From: a bacterium
GTDB lineage: Bacteria > Electryoneota > RPQS01
Length of the DNA: 6,608 nt
Direction of reading: 5' to 3'
Assembly: GCA_028711875.1 (NCBI GenBank)
Contig: JAQTRJ010000121.1
Span: 1-6,608, forward strand
The position numbers were made by a program, and so were the translations under genes. Below are positions 1 to 4,814 of this stretch, one piece after another. The notes under the pieces were generated by a model that was not told the DNA's origin, ran no database searches, and worked only from the letters and a program-made list of their open reading frames with translations. Each line of letters begins with the position of its first letter. Positions within the stretch are counted from its first letter, which is position 1.

Positions 1-852
1 GCGTCCTATCCGTTCTCCAAATACAATCGAGTCGAGCTCAACGTCGGCGGCTACGCGGTGGATCGGGCACGCTGGGTAGACTACGACGAGGCGAATAATC
101 TGATCGAGGATTACCGAGCCAAAGCCCGGCGGCGGGTGCTTCTGCCGGAACTCGCGTACATTCATGACACGGTTTTGTGGGGCAGCACCGGCCCGATCAA
201 CGGATCGCGTTATCGGTTCTCCTACGCCTACAGTCCGGACATCGGACAGAATGGACTGGTCAACAGGCCCTATGCCGAATTCTACACGCTCAAGGGAGAC
301 ATCCGCTCCTATTTCCGTCTCGGCAACGACTATTCATGGGCGTCGCGGGTGACCGGGGGCATCTCCGACGGGCCAGATCCGCAGAATTTCTTTTTAGGCG
401 GAGTCAGCAATTGGATCAACCGGCGCTTCGAGAACAATCAGATTCCCGACGCCATTGATGATTTTTATTTTTCGAGTTTCATCGTGCCGTTTCGCGGTGC
501 GGATTATTTCGAGAAGCGCGGCACGGGCAACCGGTTTTTTCTGGTCAATCAGGAATTCCGCTACCCCATGGTGGAGAGTCTGCGCATGCGCTGGCCGCTG
601 CCGCTTTCGATTCGTGACATCCGCGGCGTGCTGTTCACGGACGTGGGCGCGGCGTGGGACGACAATACCTTCAAGCTAACCGCCGAGGACGAGATGGGCA
701 AGCGCAGACTGGCCGACTTGCAAACGGCCTACGGTTTCGGCATGCGCTCGTGGCTCGGCTTTTTCGTGCTGCGTTGGGACGTGGCTTGGGCCACCGACGG
801 CGTATCCACTACCCAACCGCGTTATTATTTCTCGATCGGCGCCGAATACTAA
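1..852 (+). CDS. Outer-membrane beta-barrel protein, C-terminal part (5' end outside window)
   Basis: The reading frame is open from base 1 to the TAA at 850-852, giving the last 283 residues of a longer protein. The visible part is rich in alternating polar and aromatic residues (for example RYRFSYAYSPDI, FYFSSFIVPF, RYPMVESLRMRWPLPL). It ends in RYYFSIGAEY, which resembles the final beta-strand signal of outer-membrane barrels. The stretch GNRFFLVNQEFRYPM, followed by IRDIRGVLFTDVGAAW, matches my recollection of the last strands of Omp85/BamA-type 'surface antigen' barrels, where a D-x-G-x-x-W motif is common. In several Gram-negative lineages such a barrel caps a long protein with a TolB-like propeller, but the N-terminal part is not here, so the exact family is inferred. 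The start lies upstream; an in-frame GTG at 58 is internal. The permease gene follows after 18 bases, so the two are probably co-transcribed. Confidence 0.8.
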   Translation, partial: ASYPFSKYNRVELNVGGYAVDRARWVDYDEANNLIEDYRAKARRRVLLPELAYIHDTVLWGSTGPINGSRYRFSYAYSPDIGQNGLVNRPYAEFYTLKGDIRSYFRLGNDYSWASRVTGGISDGPDPQNFFLGGVSNWINRRFENNQIPDAIDDFYFSSFIVPFRGADYFEKRGTGNRFFLVNQEFRYPMVESLRMRWPLPLSIRDIRGVLFTDVGAAWDDNTFKLTAEDEMGKRRLADLQTAYGFGMRSWLGFFVLRWDVAWATDGVSTTQPRYYFSIGAEY

Positions 853-870
853 TCCTTCCCGATACCTTCC

Positions 871-1653
871 GTGGCAAATTCCACCCATAATTTGGCCGGG
901 AAAGTCGGCCGCCGCACCTTGGAGTTCATGTCGGAACTTGGCCGCTTCACCAAGTTGGTGGGCCGTGTCATCTCCGAAATCGGAGGGATTTTTCAAGATC
1001 GCGGGTTGTTTATTCAGGAATGCGTGACGCTGGGGGTGGATAGTCTGCCGCTGGTGCTGATCGTAGGCTTGTTTACCGGCGCGGTGTCGGGTTGGCAGGG
1101 GCACTATCAGATGGAGGGCTATCTGCCGTTCGAGTTCATCGGGCCGGGAACGTTCAAGGCGGTCCTGCTCGAACTGGGGCCGGTACTCACGGCCCTGATC
1201 ATCGCCGGACGGGTATCGGCTTCCATTGCCGCCGAACTGGGCACGATGAAAGTGACGGAACAGATTGACGCGCTGGAGACGATGGCGATTTCCAGCGTAC
1301 GTTATCTGGCGGTGCCGCGCGTGGCGGCGATGACGGTGATGATGCCGGTACTGACGGCACAGGCGATATTTGTCGCGATGCTGGGCGCGTCGTTCGTCTG
1401 CATTGTGCTGTTGGGCATGACCAGCAACCAGTTCTGGGGACTGATTCCCAACTTTTTCAAGCTCTACGATGTGTTTGCGGGTTTATTCAAGTCGCTGTTC
1501 TTCGGTCTGGCGGCGTCGCTTCTGGGCTGCTACATCGGCTTCCGCACCGAAGGCGGAGCGGAGGGCGTGGGCATGGCGACGATCACGGCGTTCGTCTGGA
1601 GTTGTCTGGCGATTCTGGTCATTGATTTTCTGCTGGCGCTGATGCTGTTTTAG
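871..1653 (+). CDS. mlaE: MlaE-family ABC transporter permease
   Basis: Inner-membrane permease of a Mla-type ABC transporter, the family that moves phospholipids between inner and outer membranes (also called YrbE/Ttg2B). The 260-residue length equals that usual for MlaE. An N-terminal amphipathic region (about 1-50) is followed by hydrophobic segments near 56-75, 95-118, 150-182, 200-224 and 238-259. The family's most conserved stretch is clear: LELGPVLTALIIAGR at 100-114, then AAELGTMKVTEQIDALETM at 120-138, containing the E-x-I-D-A-L-E coupling motif. The GTG at 871 gives the full family length but has no evident ribosome binding site. An ATG at 928 (residue 20), preceded by GGAG three bases upstream, is an alternative. 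The ATPase gene mlaF follows on the same strand after 139 bases, an unusually wide gap for this pair. Confidence 0.93.
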   Translation: MANSTHNLAGKVGRRTLEFMSELGRFTKLVGRVISEIGGIFQDRGLFIQECVTLGVDSLPLVLIVGLFTGAVSGWQGHYQMEGYLPFEFIGPGTFKAVLLELGPVLTALIIAGRVSASIAAELGTMKVTEQIDALETMAISSVRYLAVPRVAAMTVMMPVLTAQAIFVAMLGASFVCIVLLGMTSNQFWGLIPNFFKLYDVFAGLFKSLFFGLAASLLGCYIGFRTEGGAEGVGMATITAFVWSCLAILVIDFLLALMLF

Positions 1654-1792
1654 CACTCATGAAGCTATCTCGAAATGGAATCGTGCGCAGAGTTTCGGCC
1701 GGGTTACGCGCGGCGCGGTTTTTCCATATCGAACAAGTCGCTCTGTGCTCACCCGGCTCGGCGAGCAGATAACCCCTGAAACCCTTTTCAAG

Positions 1793-2548
1793 ATGATCGA
1801 AGTACGCGGCGTCCATCGCTCGTTCAACGGAAAGCACGTTCTGCGCGGCGTGGACATGACCATCGAGACCGGCGAGTCCATCACCATCATCGGACAATCA
1901 GGATGCGGGAAGTCGGTCTTGCTCAAGCATCTGGTCGGACTCATGGTGCCGGAATCGGGAACCATCACAGTGGACGGCCGCGACATCACCTCCGCGCGGC
2001 GCAAAGAGCTCTATGAAATTCGCATGAAGTTCGGCGTGCTGTTCCAGGGGGCAGCGCTGTTCGACTCCATGACGGTGGAAGAAAACATCTCGCTGGGACT
2101 GCGGCAGCATACCGCATTGGGTGATGCGGAAATCGCCAACCGGGTTCGCGAATGTTTGACGTTGGTCAACATGGACGGGACACAGAAACTGAAGCCGGCT
2201 GAATTGTCGGGAGGCATGAGAAAACGGGTTGGACTGGCGCGCGCGATCGCCATGCAGCCCTCGTACATTCTCTATGACGAACCGACGACGGGACTCGATC
2301 CGATCACAGCCGACTCCATCAACGATTTGATCATCCATTTGAATCAGAAACTGAGCGTAACCACGGTCGTGGTCACACACGATATGGTCTCGGCCTACAA
2401 GGTTTCGGATCGAATTGTTATGCTGCATGAGGGACGTATAATCTTCTCCGGCACGCCGGACGAAACCAAAAATGCGAAAACGGATATCGTCCGGCGGTTT
2501 GTGAACGGCGAAGCCGATGCCCAGTCCTATGTGATTACCAGCTACTGA
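1793..2548 (+). CDS. mlaF: MlaF-family ABC transporter ATP-binding protein
   Basis: Cytoplasmic ATPase that powers the MlaE permease. From the ATG at 1793 it is 251 residues, typical of MlaF. All nucleotide-binding motifs are intact: Walker A GQSGCGKS at 34-41, Q-loop Q85, ABC signature LSGGM at 138-142 followed by RKR, Walker B ILYDE at 159-163 with catalytic E163, D-loop GLDP at 167-170, and switch histidine H196 in VVVTHDM. The N-terminus MIEVRGVHRSF is the usual start of this family, so ATG 1793 is preferred over the in-frame GTG at 1745, which would add 16 unconserved residues. Neither start has a clear Shine-Dalgarno sequence. The same frame is open without a start back to the mlaE stop. 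No substrate-binding mlaD follows: the gene ends 18 bases before a terminator and the next gene is convergent. Confidence 0.95.
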   Translation: MIEVRGVHRSFNGKHVLRGVDMTIETGESITIIGQSGCGKSVLLKHLVGLMVPESGTITVDGRDITSARRKELYEIRMKFGVLFQGAALFDSMTVEENISLGLRQHTALGDAEIANRVRECLTLVNMDGTQKLKPAELSGGMRKRVGLARAIAMQPSYILYDEPTTGLDPITADSINDLIIHLNQKLSVTTVVVTHDMVSAYKVSDRIVMLHEGRIIFSGTPDETKNAKTDIVRRFVNGEADAQSYVITSY

Positions 2549-2566
2549 CCGAGATTTCCCTCGAAA

Positions 2567-2591
2567 AAAACCCCGCTTTCGGCGGGGTTTT
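2567..2591. terminator. Bidirectional intrinsic terminator between convergent genes
   Basis: A 10-base-pair stem, AAAACCCCGC (2567-2576) with GCGGGGTTTT (2582-2591), closes a 5-base loop (TTTCG). On the plus strand the 3' arm ends in TTTT, terminating mlaF. On the minus strand the A run at 2564-2570 becomes a 7-base U tract, terminating the lipoprotein gene whose stop lies 21 bases away. One hairpin therefore serves both convergent units. Confidence 0.93.
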
Positions 2592-2612
2592 CTCGTTGGA
2601 TCATTGGGAATT

Positions 2613-3566
2613 TCAGCGAGTGAGTTCGAATAGTCCGAGGCTGTCCTGAGCCAGAATCCGATCCGGACCGGAGGGCGCGGGGAGCGTGCCGATGGCGGTG
2701 ATTTGAACGGGGGCCGTCTGGGGCGAGGCGGTAAACAAACCCGCGATCTGATCCCCGACGAAGCCTGCAAACACAAAGTCCTGCCCGGCCAGTCCCGCGG
2801 GGAAGGTGCCGGGCGCGATCAGGGTGGGAGCGAAAGCAGCCGGGAAGCTAATGGAATAGAGTTCCTGAACCCCTTCCACTCCCTGTTCCTGAATGATCGT
2901 TTGGGAGTCTCCCAGCCAGGCATAGCGGAGGACGGTACCGGGCAGGGTATCCCGCGCGGCGGACTGACGATCCAAGACAACAATGATCCGCCCGAAGCGG
3001 TCACCGGGAATCAAGTAGGCAATTTTCAGCCCATCGGGGGCCAGCGACGGCGCTACTCCCTGCGGGGCAAGCCGCAGCCGCGACTCACTGGAAAAGCTGT
3101 ATTGCCAAAGACCTTCGGAATCGCTGCCGTCCTCCGGCCCTGCGTACAAAAGTCCTTCATTGCCCATCAGGAAGCAGGGATCGGAACCGCGATCCCAGAT
3201 TTTCTGGTGGCTGGTCGGCGATGACACTGACGCCACATAAATGCCCGCATCCCCTGTACCCGGCACCCCCGGCGAGGAAAAGGCGAATCTCAGACCGTCC
3301 GAAGACCATGCGTAGTCGGAACGGGCGACAGGGCCGGTCGGATTGACCTGAACCGCTGTTCCATCGTGCAGCAGGTATAAGCCTGCCGGAGATTCCTCCT
3401 GCAGGAACAGGACGCGATCACCGATCGGCGCAGGGATGGGTTTCGAACCGTGCGGCCAGATGCGGGTTAGCGTCCACGGCCGCGCCTGCGGTTCATCGTC
3501 ATCGCCCTGACAGCCCACCAGAAACAGCGCCGCGATGAGTACAAGAATTATGATCCATCTGTTCAC
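2613..3566 (-). CDS. Lipoprotein with TolB/PD40-like beta-propeller repeats
   Basis: A 317-residue exported lipoprotein of unknown function. The N-terminus has a short charged start (MNR), a hydrophobic core WIIILVLIAALF, and a lipobox LVGC with the lipidated cysteine at residue 19. Q at +2 is not the aspartate that would retain it in the inner membrane under the enterobacterial rule. An acidic linker (GDDDE) follows. The body is beta-rich and shows PD40/TolB-like repeats: AWSSDGLRFAFS (about 86-97), PSLAPDGLKIAY (about 173-184) and a weaker YAWLGDSQTII (215-225), suggesting a propeller. The start is GTG at 3566, supported by GAGG (minus strand, plus-strand 3574-3577) seven bases upstream. 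The gene stands alone: divergent from mraZ, convergent with mlaF. Involvement in envelope protein interactions is a guess from the fold only. Confidence 0.85.
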   Translation of the reverse strand: MNRWIIILVLIAALFLVGCQGDDDEPQARPWTLTRIWPHGSKPIPAPIGDRVLFLQEESPAGLYLLHDGTAVQVNPTGPVARSDYAWSSDGLRFAFSSPGVPGTGDAGIYVASVSSPTSHQKIWDRGSDPCFLMGNEGLLYAGPEDGSDSEGLWQYSFSSESRLRLAPQGVAPSLAPDGLKIAYLIPGDRFGRIIVVLDRQSAARDTLPGTVLRYAWLGDSQTIIQEQGVEGVQELYSISFPAAFAPTLIAPGTFPAGLAGQDFVFAGFVGDQIAGLFTASPQTAPVQITAIGTLPAPSGPDRILAQDSLGLFELTR

Positions 3567-3573
3567 TCGAACG

Positions 3574-3577
3574 CCTC
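3574..3577 (-). promoter_or_regulatory. Ribosome binding site deciding the lipoprotein GTG start
   Basis: CCTC on the plus strand reads GAGG on the minus strand, seven bases before the GTG at 3566-3564. This is good Shine-Dalgarno spacing. No in-frame ATG lies near the signal peptide start, so this site supports the GTG. Confidence 0.7.
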
Positions 3578-3597
3578 GGCGAAATGCGCGATCAAAG

Positions 3598-3606
3598 TGT
3601 GGATAA
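3598..3606 (-). promoter_or_regulatory. Consensus DnaA box
   Basis: TGTGGATAA here is the exact reverse complement of TTATCCACA, the high-affinity DnaA 9-mer. It lies 32 bases upstream of the lipoprotein GTG and about 165 bases upstream of the mraZ promoter. A weaker copy with 7 of 9 matches (TGTGGATTC, 3804-3812) covers the predicted mraZ transcription start. A single 9-mer can occur by chance, so function is inferred from its placement in a regulatory gap next to a cell-division cluster. Confidence 0.5.
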
Positions 3607-3638
3607 CTCTGTTGTGGTGAATAGTGGATGAGGACGGA
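3599..3638 (+). repeat. Phased GTGG-type pentamers, distal cluster (possible MraZ operator)
   Basis: GTGGA at 3599, GTGGT at 3614 and GTGGA at 3624, then a degenerate ACGGA at 3634. The last three are spaced exactly 10 bases apart, meaning 5-base units with 5-base spacers. In the gammaproteobacteria studied, MraZ binds short TGGG-type pentamers with that geometry, so this could be a distant MraZ site. The first pentamer is also part of the DnaA box. Pentamers this short need experimental support. Confidence 0.35.
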
Positions 3639-3649
3639 GAGCGTTTCTC

Positions 3650-3674
3650 AGAGGCAATCAGCCTCTTTCTTTTC
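3650..3674 (+). terminator. Weak terminator-like hairpin with T-rich tail
   Basis: AGAGGC (3650-3655), loop AATCA, GCCTCT (3661-3666), followed by TTCTTTTC. The six-base-pair stem is short. Read on the plus strand it looks like a minimal intrinsic terminator that could shield mraZ from upstream transcripts. It overlaps a competing inverted repeat: CTCAGAG at 3647-3653 pairs with CTCTGAG at 3676-3682. A third small hairpin, CGAGAG 3684-3689 with CTCTCG 3698-3703, follows. Confidence 0.35.
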
Positions 3675-3771
3675 ACTCTGAGCCGAGAGCCAAATGTCTC
3701 TCGCGATCTATCTAAATAACGAGTAATGTGTTATGGTTTGAAAGAAGTTCAACGCCGGGGAAAGAATGCTC

Positions 3772-3800
3772 TTGACATTCGAGAGCGTTCCTCCTATCTT
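3772..3800 (+). promoter_or_regulatory. Sigma70-type promoter of mraZ and the dcw cluster
   Basis: A perfect -35 box TTGACA (3772-3777) and a -10 box TATCTT (3795-3800) are separated by the optimal 17 bases. Transcription would start near 3807, giving a leader of about 32 bases before the ATG at 3839. This is the best promoter match I found in the window, and it sits directly in front of mraZ, the usual first gene of the cluster. Confidence 0.8.
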
Positions 3801-3804
3801 AGGT

Positions 3805-3834
3805 GTGGATTCCCAAAGATTGGACGTGAGTGGT
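3805..3834 (+). repeat. Phased GTGG-type pentamers, proximal cluster (possible MraZ operator)
   Basis: GTGGA at 3805, TTGGA at 3820 and GTGGT at 3830 have start offsets 0, 15 and 25. These are exactly the offsets of the distal cluster at 3599, 3614 and 3624. The sites cover the predicted transcription start and the leader of mraZ, the classic location for MraZ autoregulation. The pentamers are degenerate and short, so this is a hypothesis. Confidence 0.4.
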
Positions 3835-3838
3835 TGAA

Positions 3839-4315
3839 ATGCCCATGAAAGCCGGTCAACCGTTTCTCGGAAACTTCCCCAGCGTCATTGACGACAAGGG
3901 CCGGCTCTCCATACCCGCCGATTTTCGCCACGCCATGCCTGCTGAAAGCGAAGGTTTCATCGTTCTAACTCCGGGCAGCGGCAACTTCCTGAACGCATTC
4001 CCTCTCAGCCAGTTCAACGCTGTCTGGGAAAAGGCCGACTCGGACGTCCTCGGATTCGCCTCCTCCGACAGCTTGGCCCGCGACACTGCCCTGCTCAGTG
4101 AGGCCGTGTCCCGGCAGTTCGATAGTCAGGGGCGAATCACCCTGCCGCAGAACCTGCTCAAGGCGGCGGGAATCGGGCGCGAGATCATCTTCATGGGCCG
4201 CTGGAACCACTTTGTCATCTGGGATAGCCGGGCATTCGAAGACTATCGCAAGACCCAGGGGCTGACGCCCGGTGATGCCTGGAAACGCCTCATAGACCAG
4301 AATTCGCGAGCCTGA
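3839..4315 (+). CDS. mraZ: Transcriptional regulator MraZ
   Basis: DNA-binding regulator that forms a ring-shaped oligomer and controls its own dcw cluster. It has the two tandem AbrB/MraZ swapped-hairpin repeats. The first, DDKGRLSIPADFR, starts about 17 residues in. The second, DSQGRITLPQNLLKAAGI, starts near residue 95. Both keep the D-x-(x)-G-R and L-x-x-P signatures. Length is 158 residues from ATG 3839, close to the family's usual 140-155. Starts at GTG 3830 and ATG 3845 are also possible. ATG 3839 is chosen because GTGAG at 3826-3830 lies eight bases upstream and because MraZ proteins begin only a few residues before the F-x-G motif (FLGNF here). It is the first gene after the strong promoter, and the next ORF begins one base after its TGA. 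Confidence 0.93.
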   Translation: MPMKAGQPFLGNFPSVIDDKGRLSIPADFRHAMPAESEGFIVLTPGSGNFLNAFPLSQFNAVWEKADSDVLGFASSDSLARDTALLSEAVSRQFDSQGRITLPQNLLKAAGIGREIIFMGRWNHFVIWDSRAFEDYRKTQGLTPGDAWKRLIDQNSRA

Positions 4316-4316
4316 C

Positions 4317-4652
4317 ATGGGACTTCACGCCCACATCCGTCAATCCCACCGCCACGTCACCATAGCACTAACCGGCCAATTCCGGTCTGGTGAACTGGAT
4401 CAAGTCCGCGAAATCGTCGCTCACTTCCGCCGTCGCGGCTGCCGCCGGATCGTGCTGGACGTGAGCCACATGCCAAATATTTCCTCGAGCGTTCGCGCCT
4501 CCTTGTCCCGACTGATTCGACGGCCGGTACGGGAAGCCCTTGCCTCGAAGCGCACTTGCGCCATCCGCCCGCAGGCGGATACCCCCGCAGCCCGGCCGCA
4601 GACGGGCTGCGGGGACCTCTGTTTTCCGATCGTTCTGCTACCGAGAAGGTAG
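4317..4652 (+). CDS. STAS-domain-like protein, C-terminus apparently disrupted
   Basis: Residues 12-65 read like the first half of a STAS (anti-sigma factor antagonist) domain. A strand (HVTIALTGQF) is followed by a helix with SGELDQVREIVAHFRRRGC, a strand (RIVLDVSHM), then NISSSVRASLSRLI at the place where SpoIIAA-like proteins carry the D-S-S-G phosphorylation loop. STAS domains need about 100 residues, but the pattern stops near residue 75. The rest (RPQADTPAARPQTG and onward) is encoded by palindromic DNA and resembles no domain I know; even the TAG stop lies inside a hairpin arm. The gene starts one base after mraZ, with GAG six bases upstream of ATG. I infer a once complete STAS gene, truncated or shifted by a repeat insertion. 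If functional, it might modulate a sigma factor or bind a membrane partner. The family assignment is moderate only. Confidence 0.55.
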   Translation: MGLHAHIRQSHRHVTIALTGQFRSGELDQVREIVAHFRRRGCRRIVLDVSHMPNISSSVRASLSRLIRRPVREALASKRTCAIRPQADTPAARPQTGCGDLCFPIVLLPRR

Positions 4653-4678
4653 CAACTTTCCGCGAAAAGTCCAAGTGC
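4552..4678. repeat. Cluster of four palindromes bounded by a 7-base inverted repeat (REP/MITE-like)
   Basis: Four inverted repeats follow one another. ATCCGCC/GGCGGAT (4563-4569/4574-4580) has a 4-base loop. CCCCGCAGCCCG/CGGGCTGCGGGG (4583-4594/4603-4614) is a perfect 12-base-pair stem with an 8-base loop. TGCTACC/GGTAGCA (4636-4642/4648-4654) has a 5-base loop. ACTTTCCGCGAAAAGT (4655-4670) is a palindrome with one mismatched pair. They lie between GCACTTG (4552-4558) and its exact inverse CAAGTGC (4672-4678). The dense symmetry is unlike the coding DNA on either side and suggests a mobile or genome-wide intergenic repeat. No flanking target-site duplication was identified, and copy number cannot be judged from one window. 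The long hairpin lies inside the dcw transcript and could stall or stabilise it. Confidence 0.6.
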
Positions 4679-4814
4679 CGCGCGCCGGTTTGCGCCTCCC
4701 CGATGCACGTACGATTTCCGGCTCGCCCCATCCACAAAACCACCTACGACGACGAACCACACCGATGAGACACCCTCAGCGGAGTTTCATACTCCAGTTC
4801 TTGCCGAACCCTCG

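Noticed and set aside
676..1104. Minus-strand open frame spanning the barrel-mlaE junction
   Set aside because: It is antisense to two supported genes; the product has no recognisable features.
1659..1772. Possible 37-residue small ORF (ATG 1659 to TAA 1770-1772) between mlaE and mlaF
   Set aside because: No Shine-Dalgarno sequence precedes it and the basic product (MKLSRNGIVRRVSAG) has no recognisable feature. It is noted as a weak possibility only.
1898..2776. Long minus-strand open frame (292 codons) opposite mlaF and crossing the terminator
   Set aside because: It is antisense to a complete, motif-rich mlaF, runs through a terminator hairpin and its translation (runs of R, P, Q, H) shows no domain pattern.
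2703..3224. Plus-strand open frame of 173 codons inside the lipoprotein region
   Set aside because: It is opposite the lipoprotein gene, which has a signal peptide, lipobox, ribosome binding site and terminator. The plus frame has none of these.
3598..3745. Replication origin in the mraZ upstream region (DnaA box plus AT-richer stretch)
   Set aside because: Only one perfect box and one partial match were found, with no box array and no dnaA/dnaN genes. A regulatory DnaA site is the simpler reading.
4583..4625. The 12-base-pair hairpin followed by a TTTT as an intrinsic terminator
   Set aside because: The T run (4622-4625) begins eight bases after the stem, too far and too short for a convincing terminator. 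It also lies inside the dcw operon ahead of essential genes.
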